A DNA stretch of 64,000 nt, taken from Candidatus Planktophila sulfonica. Lineage in GTDB: Bacteria; Actinomycetota; Actinomycetes; Nanopelagicales; Nanopelagicaceae. Shown here in pieces: positions 22,868-32,488 of the stretch. The DNA lies in the NCBI RefSeq assembly GCF_002288065.1, contig NZ_CP016773.1:372001-436000 (forward strand), in the 5' to 3' direction. A program made the position numbers and the translations under genes. The notes beneath the pieces are model-generated. The model was not told where the DNA came from and ran no database searches. It was given only the letters and a program-made list of their open reading frames with translations. Within the stretch, counting starts at the first letter, position 1; every line of letters starts with the position of its first letter.

Positions 22868-23818
22868 ATGAACGCTTTCTATCTGCTCCTGGGTTCTGAA
22901 GGCGCACTCGCCGATCGCGCGCTGGCAAAGTTACAAGCGCAGCTCAAGGAAGAGAAGGCTGAATCCACCACCATTGATGCATCCGATGCACAGGTGGGCG
23001 ATATCGCCGATGCCCTTGCTCCATCACTCTTCTCCGAACGTCGCGCACTGATTATTAAAGATTTGCAAGATCTGCCCGAAGATTCCAAGGCAGAAGTAAC
23101 TCGCTACCTTGATCAACCAGATCCCACCATGACTGTCATCTTCGTTCACAAAGGTGGCGTCAAAGGCAAGGCTCTGCTTGATGCAATCAAGAAGATCAAA
23201 CCCGAAATCATTCCTTGCGATGCCATTAAGAAAGAATCTGAAAAAGAGGATTTCGTTAAAGGCTTATTCCAAGATGCAGGACGCAAAGCAACACCAGGTG
23301 CCATTAAGGCAATGGTTGGCGCACTCGGTACTGACCTTCGCGAACTTCAATCCGCAGTCTCACAGATTGCACTCGACGCACCAGCCGGTGCAATCGATGA
23401 AGCGATGGTCGATAAATTCCACCAGGGACGAATCGAAACCACAGGCTTCGATGTTGCCGATGCAACTATCGATGGCAATTTGCCCGTTGCACTGATTACT
23501 TTGCGCAGCGCACTAGAAACAGGCACAGATCCAGTCATGGTCACATCTGCAATTGCAGCCTCACTTCGTTCTCTTGCAAAAGTTTCCGGAACAAATCGCG
23601 GAACAAAATCATTTGAATTAGCGGGACAACTCGGAATGGCTCCATGGCAGATTGATAAAGCTCGTCGTCAGCTTCAATCCTGGACTCCTCGCGGAATCGC
23701 AACGGCTGTCGAAGCGATCGCCAAGGCTGATGCCGATGTGAAGGGCGCCTCATCTGACCCCATCTTCGCGCTGGAAAAAGCCCTCCAAACCATCACCGCC
23801 GCCCACGGCCAGCGCTAA
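22868..23818 (+). CDS. holA: DNA polymerase III subunit delta
   Basis: A 316-residue clamp-loader subunit that opens the beta clamp. It matches the HolA architecture: AAA+ like fold starting with FYLLLGSEGALADRALAKL, the RALIIKDLQDLP segment and the helical C-terminal collar. A strong AAAGGAG site precedes the ATG. It follows comEC closely, the standard order comEA-comEC-holA-rpsT. Confidence 0.92.
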   Translation: MNAFYLLLGSEGALADRALAKLQAQLKEEKAESTTIDASDAQVGDIADALAPSLFSERRALIIKDLQDLPEDSKAEVTRYLDQPDPTMTVIFVHKGGVKGKALLDAIKKIKPEIIPCDAIKKESEKEDFVKGLFQDAGRKATPGAIKAMVGALGTDLRELQSAVSQIALDAPAGAIDEAMVDKFHQGRIETTGFDVADATIDGNLPVALITLRSALETGTDPVMVTSAIAASLRSLAKVSGTNRGTKSFELAGQLGMAPWQIDKARRQLQSWTPRGIATAVEAIAKADADVKGASSDPIFALEKALQTITAAHGQR

Positions 23819-23838
23819 TTTCAGGCTCAATCTCGATT

Positions 23839-23867
23839 TTGGGGTGACCCCCCTGCGCTGATAACCT
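23839..23867 (+). promoter_or_regulatory. Predicted sigma-70-type promoter of rpsT
   Basis: TTGGGG (23839-23844) and TAACCT (23862-23867) are separated by exactly 17 nt, downstream of the holA stop. The leader would be about 48 nt and includes GGAG before the GTG start. This is one of few promoters here with a normal leader. Confidence 0.5.
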
Positions 23868-23922
23868 ACGCGTCTGCACAAATCACAAGGTTTGGCTAAA
23901 TCACACAGACGGAGCAATACAC

Positions 23923-24192
23923 GTGGCAAATATCAAGTCGCAAATCAAGCGTATTAAGACAAACGAGAAGGCATACCTTCGCAACAAGTCTGTCTCATCA
24001 TCAATCAAGACTGCTGTTCGCAAGTTCCGCGAAGCTGTCGTAAAGGGTGACGCTGCTGCAACTACTGCTGAACTCCGTGCAGCTTCAAAGGCTCTCGATG
24101 TTGCAGTTTCAAAGGGCGTTATTCACAAGAACGCTGCTGCAAATAAGAAGTCTTCAATGGCTAAGGCTGCTGCTAAAGCCGGCGTTCGTTAA
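23923..24192 (+). CDS. rpsT: 30S ribosomal protein bS20
   Basis: An 89-residue basic protein with the S20 start [16 protein letters not shown] and the C-terminal [15 protein letters not shown] segment. It binds 16S rRNA early in 30S assembly. The start is GTG at 23923 with GGAG 9 nt upstream. It has its own predicted promoter in the 104-nt gap after holA. Confidence 0.97.
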   Translation: MANIKSQIKRIKTNEKAYLRNKSVSSSIKTAVRKFREAVVKGDAAATTAELRAASKALDVAVSKGVIHKNAAANKKSSMAKAAAKAGVR

Positions 24193-24226
24193 TTCTTACC
24201 GAACCAGCGAAATAAAGGTCTCTTAA

Positions 24227-26107
24227 GTGCCTGCAATATCCATTGCTAAGGCGCCACAACCAGCTTCAACAAATCCGGCGCAGATTCGCAATTTCTGCAT
24301 CATCGCCCATATCGATCACGGTAAATCAACTCTTGCCGATCGCATGCTCCAAATTACAGAGGTAGTCGAAGCACGCAATATGCGCGCGCAATATCTCGAT
24401 CGTATGGATATCGAACGCGAACGCGGAATCACCATTAAATCTCAGGCAGTACGTCTGCCTTGGCGCAGTGGTCTTGATGGACAGGAATACATCCTGAACA
24501 TGATCGATACACCTGGCCACGTCGACTTTACCTACGAAGTGTCACGATCACTTGCTGCATGCGAAGGCGCTGTATTGCTCGTTGACTGCGCACAAGGAAT
24601 CGAAGCGCAGACTCTGGCAAACCTTTATCTTGCGATGGAGAACAACCTCACCATCATTCCTGTTCTTAACAAGATCGATCTACCTAACGCGCAACCAGAA
24701 AAGTTTGCAGCAGAACTTGCCGGGCTTATTGGCTGCAAAGTTGAAGATGTACTGAAAGTTTCTGGAAAGACTGGCGATGGCGTTGCAGATCTTCTTGATC
24801 AGATCATCGCTCAGATTCCTGCACCTGTCGGAGATGCCGATGCACCAGCGCGCGCACTGATCTTTGACTCTGTCTACGATGCTTATCGCGGTGTTGTTAC
24901 CTATGTTCGAGTGATCGATGGTCACATCAATCCGCGCGAACAGATTCAAATGTTCTCAACAGGCGTTAAGCACGAAGCTCTCGAAGTCGGCGTCATTAGC
25001 CCAGAACCGCTTCCATCAAAGGGACTTGGCGTTGGCGAAGTAGGTTATTTAATTACTGGCGTGAAAGATGTTCGCCAATCACGAGTAGGCGACACCATCA
25101 CCAACTATGCGCGCCCAACTAAGGAAGCGCTCGGCGGATATAAAGATCCAAAGCCAATGGTCTTCTCTGGTTTGTTCCCACTCGATGGCGCTGATTTCCC
25201 TGTACTTCGCGATGCGCTAGAAAAGCTTCAGCTCAACGATGCAGCACTTGTCTACGAACCAGAAAGCTCTGCAGCTCTCGGTTTCGGCTTCCGTTGCGGC
25301 TTCCTTGGTCTTCTTCACATGGAAATCGTGCGCGAACGCCTAGAGCGCGAAGCAAAGCTCAACTTGATTTCAACTGCGCCAAACGTGGTTTATCGCGTCA
25401 CCATGGAAGATGGCAAAGAGTTTGTTGTTACCAACCCATCAGAATTTCCTGACGGCAAGATCAATAGCGTGAAAGAGCCGATTGTTAAATCAACGATTCT
25501 TGCGCCTTCTGAATTTATCGGCACCATCATGGAGCTCTGCCAAGAGCGCCGTGGCGTCATGTTGGGTATGGATTACATCTCCGAAGATCGCGTTGAAATC
25601 CGGTACACCTTGCCGCTTGCAGAAATTGTCTTCGACTTCTTCGATCAACTTAAGTCACGTACACGCGGTTACGCATCTCTTGATTACGAAGAGATGGGCG
25701 ATGAAGAAGGAAACCTTGTAAAGGTCGACATCTTGCTCCAGGGCGAAGCAGTTGACGCATTTAGCGCAATTGTTCACCGCGATAAGGCTTACTCATATGG
25801 TGTGATGATGACCGGTAAATTGCGCGAACTCATTCCTCGCCAACAGTTCGAAGTTCCTATTCAGGCAGCTATCGGTTCTCGCATCATTGCTCGCGAATCT
25901 ATTCGCGCGATCCGTAAGGACGTTCTTGCTAAGTGCTACGGCGGAGATATCTCTCGTAAGCGCAAACTTCTCGAGAAGCAGAAGGAAGGTAAGAAGCGCA
26001 TGAAGATGGTGGGACGTGTTGAAGTTCCACAAGAAGCCTTCGTTGCAGCTCTTGCTACCGATGCCGATATCGAAAAGATTAAAGCAGCCCGCAAGCTCGA
26101 AGGCTAG
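24227..26107 (+). CDS. lepA: Elongation factor 4 (LepA)
   Basis: A 626-residue translational GTPase that acts on stalled or assembling ribosomes. G domain motifs are AHIDHGKST (G1), RGITI (G2), DTPGHVDF (G3) and NKIDLP (G4). The LepA-specific C-terminal domain ends with [14 protein letters not shown]. The start is GTG at 24227, 34 nt after rpsT, with AAAGG upstream. Confidence 0.97.
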   Translation: MPAISIAKAPQPASTNPAQIRNFCIIAHIDHGKSTLADRMLQITEVVEARNMRAQYLDRMDIERERGITIKSQAVRLPWRSGLDGQEYILNMIDTPGHVDFTYEVSRSLAACEGAVLLVDCAQGIEAQTLANLYLAMENNLTIIPVLNKIDLPNAQPEKFAAELAGLIGCKVEDVLKVSGKTGDGVADLLDQIIAQIPAPVGDADAPARALIFDSVYDAYRGVVTYVRVIDGHINPREQIQMFSTGVKHEALEVGVISPEPLPSKGLGVGEVGYLITGVKDVRQSRVGDTITNYARPTKEALGGYKDPKPMVFSGLFPLDGADFPVLRDALEKLQLNDAALVYEPESSAALGFGFRCGFLGLLHMEIVRERLEREAKLNLISTAPNVVYRVTMEDGKEFVVTNPSEFPDGKINSVKEPIVKSTILAPSEFIGTIMELCQERRGVMLGMDYISEDRVEIRYTLPLAEIVFDFFDQLKSRTRGYASLDYEEMGDEEGNLVKVDILLQGEAVDAFSAIVHRDKAYSYGVMMTGKLRELIPRQQFEVPIQAAIGSRIIARESIRAIRKDVLAKCYGGDISRKRKLLEKQKEGKKRMKMVGRVEVPQEAFVAALATDADIEKIKAARKLEG

Positions 26108-26113
26108 TTAGTC

Positions 26114-27232
26114 ATGCTCTCGTTCTACGTCCATATTCCATATTGCGTACGACGCTGTGGCTACTGTGATTTCAACACCTACACACCTTCTGAACTACAA
26201 GATGGCGCAACTCTAGAAATCGTTTCAGGCGATTACATCGATGCTGTTCTCAAAGAACTCGATGCCGCACCGGTAGAAACAGTTCCAACCATCTTCTTTG
26301 GTGGCGGAACTCCATCGCTCTTGCCACCTAAAGATCTAGGTCGCGTTATCACTGCCATTAAGGCGCGCAATGGCGTTACCGATGATTGCGAAATTACCCT
26401 TGAAGCTAACCCAGATTCTGTAACACAGGAGAAGCTCAACGAGCTCTTTGCAGTCGGCTTCAATCGAATCTCATTCGGAATGCAATCTTCTAACCCAGAC
26501 GTACTTAAGGTTTTGGATCGCACACATAACCCAGAGAACGTTCGCAAGGCTGTCGATATGGCGCGCATTGCGGGTTTCCAATCTGTCAGCGTTGATCTTA
26601 TTTACGGAGCGCCAGGGGAGTCCTTAAGTGATTGGGCTGCCACAGTAAAAGAGGCGCTCTCACTCAACATTGATCACATCAGCGCCTATGCACTCATTGT
26701 TGAAGAAGGCACAAAGCTTGCGGCACAAATCAAGCGCGGTGAATACACAATGCCTGATGATGATTTGATGGCTGATATGTATTTGCTCGTTGATCAGCAA
26801 TGCTTGCAAAAAGGTTTGAAGTGGTACGAGCTATCTAACTGGTCAAAGCCAGGACATCAATGTCGCCACAATATTGCCTACTGGAAATCAAATAACTGGT
26901 GGGGCTTAGGACCTGGCGCGCATTCACATATCGATCAGAAACGTTTCTGGAATGTGAAGCACCCAAATGCTTACAAGGAAAAGGTCTTTGCGGGCATTTC
27001 ACCGATTAAAGATTCAGAAATTTTGAGCGATGATGAGAAAAAGTCCGAATACATCATGCTCGCAATCCGCATGCCTGAAGGTGTGAAGAAGGCAGCTCTT
27101 ACTGTTGCCCAATATGAGCGAAGCATGGAATACATCAAGAGCGGCCATGTAATAGAGAAGGAGAACGCGCTAGCGCTTACTCCTAAGGGGCGTCTTATCG
27201 CTGATCGCATCACGCATGAAATGCTTCGTTAG
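26114..27232 (+). CDS. hemW: Radical SAM heme chaperone HemW
   Basis: A 372-residue radical SAM protein. The cluster motif CxxxCxxC is Cys11, Cys15, Cys18 in YCVRRCGYCDF. FFGGGTPSLLP, ISFGMQSSNPDVLKVLDR and the HNIAYWKSNNWWGLGPGAHS segment place it in HemW rather than coproporphyrinogen dehydrogenase HemN. HemW inserts heme into target proteins. Its stop codon lies inside the CIRCE operator of hrcA. Confidence 0.93.
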   Translation: MLSFYVHIPYCVRRCGYCDFNTYTPSELQDGATLEIVSGDYIDAVLKELDAAPVETVPTIFFGGGTPSLLPPKDLGRVITAIKARNGVTDDCEITLEANPDSVTQEKLNELFAVGFNRISFGMQSSNPDVLKVLDRTHNPENVRKAVDMARIAGFQSVSVDLIYGAPGESLSDWAATVKEALSLNIDHISAYALIVEEGTKLAAQIKRGEYTMPDDDLMADMYLLVDQQCLQKGLKWYELSNWSKPGHQCRHNIAYWKSNNWWGLGPGAHSHIDQKRFWNVKHPNAYKEKVFAGISPIKDSEILSDDEKKSEYIMLAIRMPEGVKKAALTVAQYERSMEYIKSGHVIEKENALALTPKGRLIADRITHEMLR

Positions 27233-27255
27233 CACTCGCGCGATAAGATTGCCAA
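27229..27255 (+). promoter_or_regulatory. CIRCE operator upstream of hrcA-dnaJ
   Basis: The left half-site TTAGCACTC (27229-27237) is a perfect CIRCE arm. After 9 nt the right half GATTGCCAA (27247-27255) matches GAGTGCTAA at 7 of 9 positions. The element overlaps the hemW stop and the putative -10 (TAAGAT, 27244-27249) and ends 3 nt before the hrcA ATG, so bound HrcA would block initiation. This predicts heat-inducible autorepression. Confidence 0.8.
27244..27249 (+). promoter_or_regulatory. Putative leaderless -10 element of hrcA
   Basis: TAAGAT ends 9 nt before the hrcA ATG and lies within the CIRCE element. Confidence 0.5.
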
Positions 27256-27258
27256 ACT

Positions 27259-27987
27259 ATGACCACTGATCGCCGCCTCGAGATTCTTCGAGCAATCGTC
27301 GACGAATATGTCGAAACCCAAGAGCCAGTTGGCTCAAAGGCGATTGCTGATAAGCGCGCACTTGGAATTAGCCCAGCAACTATCCGAAACGAGATGGCAG
27401 TACTTGAAGAAGAAGGTTTGATTACTCAACCTCATACAAGTGCAGGTCGCATCCCAACAGATCGTGGATACCGCCTCTTTGTAGACAAGCTTTCTGCCGT
27501 AAAGCCACTATCAACTGCCGAACGTCGCGCCATTGAAACTTTCCTTGAAGGTGCCCACGATCTCGATGATGTTGTGAAACGTTCAGCGAAGTTATTGGCA
27601 GATATCACCAAACAGGTAGCAGTTGTGAAGTATCCGAAGATTGGTGACTCACAAGGTCGCGAGATGATGGCAATTTCCGGAACAGCAAACCTTGCACGTT
27701 CTGGTGAAGATCTTGGAAATACCCTTTCTCCTATTCTTGAAGCACTCGAAGAACAAGTAGTTTTGCTTCGCTTGCTTAGCGATGCGCACTCAACTGTTCA
27801 TGTCACTATCGGCAGCGAACAAGCAGATTCAAGCTTGCAGACAACATCCCTTGTCACAGTTGGTTATGGCACCGATGCATCCCTTGGAATCCTTGGACCA
27901 ACACGTATGGATTACGCAGGTTCTATGGCTGCTGTATCTGCTGTAGCTCGCTATGTAGGTCGCTTCATCACTGAAGGAAATAAGTAA
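27259..27987 (+). CDS. hrcA: Heat-inducible transcription repressor HrcA, internally shortened
   Basis: A 242-residue HrcA; the family is usually about 340. The winged helix (residues 1-75, [32 protein letters not shown]) and the following helices are intact, as is the C-terminal GAF-like part ([32 protein letters not shown]). Compared with the mycobacterial protein, about 95-100 residues are missing in frame near residues 127-137, corresponding to part of the GAF-like domain and the inserted dimerisation domain. It should still bind CIRCE, which lies directly upstream. Its stop overlaps the dnaJ start. Confidence 0.93.
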   Translation: MTTDRRLEILRAIVDEYVETQEPVGSKAIADKRALGISPATIRNEMAVLEEEGLITQPHTSAGRIPTDRGYRLFVDKLSAVKPLSTAERRAIETFLEGAHDLDDVVKRSAKLLADITKQVAVVKYPKIGDSQGREMMAISGTANLARSGEDLGNTLSPILEALEEQVVLLRLLSDAHSTVHVTIGSEQADSSLQTTSLVTVGYGTDASLGILGPTRMDYAGSMAAVSAVARYVGRFITEGNK

Positions 27988-29090
27988 TGGCTGATTTCTA
28001 CGACCTATTGGGACTTGATCGCACTGCGACAGCTGATGACATTAAGAAGGCTTATCGCAAGATTGCGCGCGAATTACACCCAGATGTAAACCCAGATCCA
28101 GAAGTTCAGAATAAATTTAAAGAAGTAACTGCTGCATATGACACCTTGTCTGATCCGCAGAAGCGTCAGCAATATGACATGGGTGGTCAAGGTGGATTCG
28201 GCGGCGGTTTCGGCGGAGGTGGGTTTAGCGACATCATGGATGCATTCTTTGGTGGCGGTGGAAATCGCGGACCTCGTCCACGTATGCGCCAAGGACAAGA
28301 TGCACTTATTCGCCTAGAAGTAGATCTCAATGAAGCATGCTTCGGAACTGAACGCGACATTACATTGGAATCAGCAGTTGTCTGCCAGAAGTGTGAAGGA
28401 CAAGGAACTGCAAATAACACAGCGCCTTCTATGTGTCCTGTCTGTAAGGGTCGCGGAGAAACTCAATTTGTTCAGAAGTCATTCCTTGGACAGGTAATGA
28501 CATCTCGCCCATGTAATAACTGTTCTGGTTACGGAAGTGTTATTACCGATCCTTGTCGCGAATGTGGTGGCGATGGTCGCGTACGCGCACGCCAGACAAT
28601 CAACATCAAAGTCCCCGCTGGCGTTGAAACCGGCAACCGTATTCAGATGGCTGGTCGCGGTGAAGTGGGACAAGGCGGAGGACCTGCAGGAGATTTGTAC
28701 GTTGAAATCGTTGAAGCAGAACATGAATTCTTGCTGCGCGATGGCGATAACTTGCACGTGGCAATTGAAGTTTCATTTGCCGCAGCAGCGCTCGGCACAT
28801 CTGTTCAAGTTGAATGCCTAGATGGGCCAGTAAAGGTTGAAATCAAGGCCGGAACTCAGAGCGGAACAACGATTCCAGTGAAGGGCAAGGGCATGACTCG
28901 CCTTCGCACCACACACCGCGGAGATTTGATTGTGCACGTTGATGTGGCAACTCCGAACAAGCTCAGCCGTGATCAAGAGAAGTTGCTCAAAGAATTTGCC
29001 TCATCTCGCGGTGAGAAAGATGGCGATGTAAAGATAAAGGGCCACAGAGAAGGTCTCTTCGCTAAATTCAGAGATGCCTTCGGTCGCTAA
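27987..29090 (+). CDS. dnaJ: Chaperone DnaJ
   Basis: A 367-residue type I Hsp40. The J domain has HPD at residues 31-33, followed by a Gly/Phe linker, four CxxCxGxG zinc repeats (CQKCEGQG, CPVCKGRG, CNNCSGYG, CRECGGDG) and the substrate-binding C-terminus. It stimulates DnaK ATPase. It overlaps hrcA at its start and rsmE at its end (TAATG), so it is under the same CIRCE control. Confidence 0.97.
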   Translation: MADFYDLLGLDRTATADDIKKAYRKIARELHPDVNPDPEVQNKFKEVTAAYDTLSDPQKRQQYDMGGQGGFGGGFGGGGFSDIMDAFFGGGGNRGPRPRMRQGQDALIRLEVDLNEACFGTERDITLESAVVCQKCEGQGTANNTAPSMCPVCKGRGETQFVQKSFLGQVMTSRPCNNCSGYGSVITDPCRECGGDGRVRARQTINIKVPAGVETGNRIQMAGRGEVGQGGGPAGDLYVEIVEAEHEFLLRDGDNLHVAIEVSFAAAALGTSVQVECLDGPVKVEIKAGTQSGTTIPVKGKGMTRLRTTHRGDLIVHVDVATPNKLSRDQEKLLKEFASSRGEKDGDVKIKGHREGLFAKFRDAFGR

Positions 29091-29806
29091 TGCTGACCCT
29101 GTTCTTCGTTGAAGATCTGCCAACCACAGTTGGTGCTACCTACGAATTCGATAATGAAGATGCCAACCACGCTATCCGTGTATTACGCATGAGCACAGGT
29201 ACCATCTTCAATCTCTCAGATGGAAATGGTTCATGGGCGCAAGTTCAAGTACTTACTGTTGCTAAGAAATCTATGCAGGTAAAAGTTCTTGAGACTGGTC
29301 GCCAAGATCCACTTGATACACATTTCACCGTCATTCAAGCTATTCCTAAAGGCGATCGCATTAAGGAAAGCATTGAGATGTGCACTGAAGGTGGCGCCGA
29401 TCGCATCGTGATGTGGAAGGCTGCTCGCAGTATCGGAAAATCTGATGACAAGATTGAAAAGCTTCAAACAACTGCGCGCGAAGCATCTAAGCAGTCACGA
29501 CGTTTTCGTATCCCTGAAGTAATCGGTGTTGCTGCAACGAACGCAGTTGTTGATCAGATCGCGCAAGCAGATTTAGCAATTGTCTTCCACGAATCGGCGA
29601 CCATGAAGGTTTCAGAACTCGTAGTTCCTGGATGCAAGAAGGTTGCCATCATCATCGGACCCGAAGGCGGGTTAACGGAAGATGAAATCGACACCTTTGC
29701 AGCAGCTGGTGCCAAGGTTGCCCTGATGGGACGCCCGGTTCTGCGCTCAGCACATGCCGGCTTGGCTGCTTTATCTGCGGTCAACACCGCCCTTTCCGTG
29801 TGGTGA
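29090..29806 (+). CDS. rsmE: 16S rRNA m3U1498 methyltransferase
   Basis: A 238-residue SPOUT-class methyltransferase. An N-terminal PUA-like domain (about residues 1-70, with HAIRVLRM) precedes the knot, where IIGPEGGLTEDEID binds SAM and LRSAHAGLAALSAV closes the fold. It modifies U1498 in the 30S decoding region. It is coupled to dnaJ, a common arrangement. Confidence 0.94.
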   Translation: MLTLFFVEDLPTTVGATYEFDNEDANHAIRVLRMSTGTIFNLSDGNGSWAQVQVLTVAKKSMQVKVLETGRQDPLDTHFTVIQAIPKGDRIKESIEMCTEGGADRIVMWKAARSIGKSDDKIEKLQTTAREASKQSRRFRIPEVIGVAATNAVVDQIAQADLAIVFHESATMKVSELVVPGCKKVAIIIGPEGGLTEDEIDTFAAAGAKVALMGRPVLRSAHAGLAALSAVNTALSVW

Positions 29807-29823
29807 TTTCACCTCAATACCGA

Positions 29824-29829
29824 TAGATT
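29824..29829 (+). promoter_or_regulatory. Putative leaderless -10 element of phoH
   Basis: TAGATT ends 9 nt before the phoH ATG in the 32-nt gap after rsmE; no Shine-Dalgarno site is seen. Confidence 0.45.
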
Positions 29830-29838
29830 TTCAGTTAT

Positions 29839-30822
29839 ATGGAACGCCTCTTAATCACCGTGCCGCCCGCAATCCCGATGGTTTCACTCGTCGGTATCAA
29901 TGATGCAAATATGTTGGCCATCGAGGCAGCATTCCCATCAGTCAATGTCACAGTCCGCGGCAACGAAATCACTCTGCGCGGCCCACATATCGATTGCATC
30001 GCCATGGAGAAGTTGATTCACGAGATGATGCTTGTGATTCGCTCAGGTCAAGTGCTCACAACGGATGCAGTCACGCGCAGCATTGCAATGCTTGAAGCAG
30101 AACCTGCTCAACATCCAGCAGAAGTTCTCTCACTCAATATTGTCTCTAACCGCGGTCGCACGATTCGTCCAAAGACTGCAAACCAGAAGCTCTATGTAGA
30201 CGCCATTGAAGAGAACACAATCACTTTCGGTATCGGTCCGGCCGGTACAGGTAAGACCTACCTGGCAATGGCAAAGGCAGTTGCTGCCCTGCAAGCGAAA
30301 AAGGTCAATCGCATTATCTTGTCTCGTCCCGCTGTAGAAGCAGGCGAGAAGTTGGGCTTCTTGCCAGGGACACTGAATGAGAAGATCGACCCATATCTAC
30401 GTCCACTCTTTGATGCTCTGCACGACATGATCGATGTCGAAGCAATTCCACGTTTGATGCAGACAGGCGTTATCGAAGTAGCGCCCCTTGCCTTCATGCG
30501 TGGTCGCACGCTCAACGATGCATTCATCATCTTGGATGAAGCGCAGAACACCACACCTGAACAGATGAAGATGTTCTTAACTCGCCTTGGTTTCGGCTCA
30601 AAGATGGTTATCACTGGCGATGTCACACAGAACGATCTTCCAAATGGTCAGCGCTCAGGTCTTGCCATTATTCGCGACATCCTCGATGGCGTTGATGACA
30701 TTTCATTTATGGAGCTGACAGCAGATGACGTTGTGCGTCACCGTTTGATCGGCGATATCGTCAAGGCATACGACTCATATGATGCAACCAAATCGGTTCC
30801 GCGTCCGATTCGTAACTCGTAA
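29839..30822 (+). CDS. phoH: PhoH-family ATPase (PhoH-like, YbeZ type)
   Basis: A 327-residue P-loop protein. Walker A is GPAGTGKT near residue 135, Walker B is FIILDEAQNTTPEQMK, followed by VITGDVTQNDLP. An N-terminal KH-like segment precedes the ATPase. Next to ybeY this is the YbeZ form, thought to be an RNA helicase or accessory factor that works with YbeY in rRNA processing. Confidence 0.93.
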   Translation: MERLLITVPPAIPMVSLVGINDANMLAIEAAFPSVNVTVRGNEITLRGPHIDCIAMEKLIHEMMLVIRSGQVLTTDAVTRSIAMLEAEPAQHPAEVLSLNIVSNRGRTIRPKTANQKLYVDAIEENTITFGIGPAGTGKTYLAMAKAVAALQAKKVNRIILSRPAVEAGEKLGFLPGTLNEKIDPYLRPLFDALHDMIDVEAIPRLMQTGVIEVAPLAFMRGRTLNDAFIILDEAQNTTPEQMKMFLTRLGFGSKMVITGDVTQNDLPNGQRSGLAIIRDILDGVDDISFMELTADDVVRHRLIGDIVKAYDSYDATKSVPRPIRNS

Positions 30823-30831
30823 TACATATAT

Positions 30832-31281
30832 ATGACGGTTGAATTAGTAAATCGCTCTGGCGCTTTGGTGCCAGAAACTCAGATGCACTCACTTATCAAT
30901 TACGGCATCGAATACATGGAGCTCAACCCTGAGTGCGAAATCTCGCTCACCTTTGTCGATGTCACAGAGATGGAAGAGCTTCACATTAAGTGGATGGATG
31001 AAGCTGGCCCCACAGATGTTCTTTCTTTTCCCATGGATATGCCCGAAGAAAAGGGCGAAGTGGTAACGCTGGGCGATATCGTCATTGCACCTGCTGTTGC
31101 TGCAAAGCAGGCACAGGATGCTGGCCATAGCGTTGAAGATGAAATCTACATACTTGCTACACACGGCTTGCTCCATATCTTGGGCTATGACCACGCAGAT
31201 CCTGACGAAGAGAAAGTCATGTTCGCGTTGCAAGAGAAGATTGTGAAGGAGTGGTCGCTAGCAGCGACTGACACAATATGA
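30832..31281 (+). CDS. ybeY: Endoribonuclease YbeY
   Basis: A 149-residue zinc metalloprotein for 16S rRNA 3' maturation and 70S quality control. The metal motif HxxxHxxxxxH is complete: His111, His115 and His121 in HGLLHILGYDH. TDVLSFPMD is the second family mark. It follows phoH by 9 nt and precedes the CorC-like gene, a very conserved order. Confidence 0.96.
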   Translation: MTVELVNRSGALVPETQMHSLINYGIEYMELNPECEISLTFVDVTEMEELHIKWMDEAGPTDVLSFPMDMPEEKGEVVTLGDIVIAPAVAAKQAQDAGHSVEDEIYILATHGLLHILGYDHADPDEEKVMFALQEKIVKEWSLAATDTI

Positions 31282-31294
31282 AAGTAGATTTAGG

Positions 31295-32158
31295 GTGAAG
31301 AAAAACATTATTAAGAAGATCAACTTGGCATTTAAAGGCTTTGCCTGGGGACTCTTATCCGATGAAGAAGAGCTCCGTGATTTGATGGATCGCGCTCACA
31401 CACGTGGGCTTGTTGAATCTGATGAACACGAGATGATCCACAATGTATTCGAGCTCGGCGATACCTTGGTGCGCGAGCTCATGGTTCCACGTATCGATAT
31501 GGTCTGGATTGAGAGCGATAAGACCTTGCGCCAGGCTCTTTCGCTCGCGCTACGTTCTGGTTATTCACGTATCCCAGTTGTGGGAACAGGTATCGATAAC
31601 ATCATCGGAATTACCTATGTAAAAGATTTAGCAAAGCGCGCATTGGATCACCACGAGGCTGAGACAACTGAAAAGGTTGAGCAGCACACCCGTCCTGCTG
31701 TCTTTGTCCCAGAAAATAAGGAAGCTGCTGAACTCTTGAAAGAGATGCAGCGCGATCAGATTCACCTTGCCATCGTTGTTGATGAGTACGGCGGAACAGC
31801 CGGAATCATCACTATCGAAGATATTATTGAAGAGATCGTGGGCGAGATCGCCGATGAATACGATGATGGCGTTGAAGCATTTACCTGGATTAGCGAGAAG
31901 AAGGCACGCGCCAAGGCGACGATGCACGTTGAAGATTTGGCCGATGAACTCAAGATTGATATCGATCGCCATGAATTTGAAGATGTAGACACTATTGGTG
32001 GATATATGGCAGAAAAGTTGGGCCGCGTTCCAATTGCCGGTTCGACAATTGATTTGCAAGGTTGGTCGATTACTTCTGAACGTCCTGTAGGTCGCCGCCG
32101 CCGTATTAGCTCAGTTATTATTGAGCGTCCAGAGAAGGAGATTGATGAGCATGAATAA
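31295..32158 (+). CDS. CorC/HlyC-type CBS-pair protein without membrane domain
   Basis: A 287-residue cytosolic protein with a CBS pair (about residues 65-190; RELMVPRIDMVW, SRIPVVG, AIVVDEYGGTAGIITIEDIIEEIVGEI) and a C-terminal CorC_HlyC transporter-associated domain. Actinobacterial relatives usually carry an N-terminal DUF21 membrane domain of about 150-200 residues; this one starts directly at a CorC-like N-terminus, resembling proteobacterial CorC, implicated in Mg/Co efflux. The start is GTG at 31295. The role is inferred. Confidence 0.85.
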   Translation: MKKNIIKKINLAFKGFAWGLLSDEEELRDLMDRAHTRGLVESDEHEMIHNVFELGDTLVRELMVPRIDMVWIESDKTLRQALSLALRSGYSRIPVVGTGIDNIIGITYVKDLAKRALDHHEAETTEKVEQHTRPAVFVPENKEAAELLKEMQRDQIHLAIVVDEYGGTAGIITIEDIIEEIVGEIADEYDDGVEAFTWISEKKARAKATMHVEDLADELKIDIDRHEFEDVDTIGGYMAEKLGRVPIAGSTIDLQGWSITSERPVGRRRRISSVIIERPEKEIDEHE

Positions 32159-32462
32159 TCCAGAAGATTCAAAGCTGGTAACTCTTGCTACCTCAACTCT
32201 TGTTCGTAGCGGCGCACAACAAGCTGCAGCACTGCGCGATAACACTGGACGCACCTACGTTGCAATCAATGTGACTTCACCATCGCTTAACCTTGATGCC
32301 TTCGAAGCAGTTCTTACTGTTGCACTTGCATCAGGTATCACCGGAATCGAGAGCGTTGTCGCAACAGGATCACAGCCTGCAAATAGCAAGGCGATTAAGG
32401 ATTTCGCTCCCACTGCAACTATCTTCTTTATCGATTCGAACGGCACCGAAAGCGCGCTTTAG
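32145..32462 (+). CDS. Cytidine-deaminase-fold protein without catalytic residues (Rv2365c-like)
   Basis: A 105-residue protein. ATG 32145 is preferred because AGAAGGAGA lies just upstream; it overlaps the CorC-like stop. GRTYVAINVTSPSLNLDAFEAVLTVALASG resembles the first half of cytidine deaminases, but the zinc ligands HAE and CxxC are absent, so deamination is unlikely. In mycobacteria a small protein of this kind sits between the hemolysin-like gene and era. Here era does not follow. Function unknown. Confidence 0.65.
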   Translation: MSMNNPEDSKLVTLATSTLVRSGAQQAAALRDNTGRTYVAINVTSPSLNLDAFEAVLTVALASGITGIESVVATGSQPANSKAIKDFAPTATIFFIDSNGTESAL

Positions 32463-32482
32463 CCTTATTTACCCCTTAAAGA

Positions 32483-32488
32483 TAAGAT
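32483..32488 (+). promoter_or_regulatory. Putative leaderless -10 element of the first FAH gene
   Basis: TAAGAT ends 6 nt before the ATG at 32495, in a 32-nt gap without a Shine-Dalgarno site. Confidence 0.55.
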
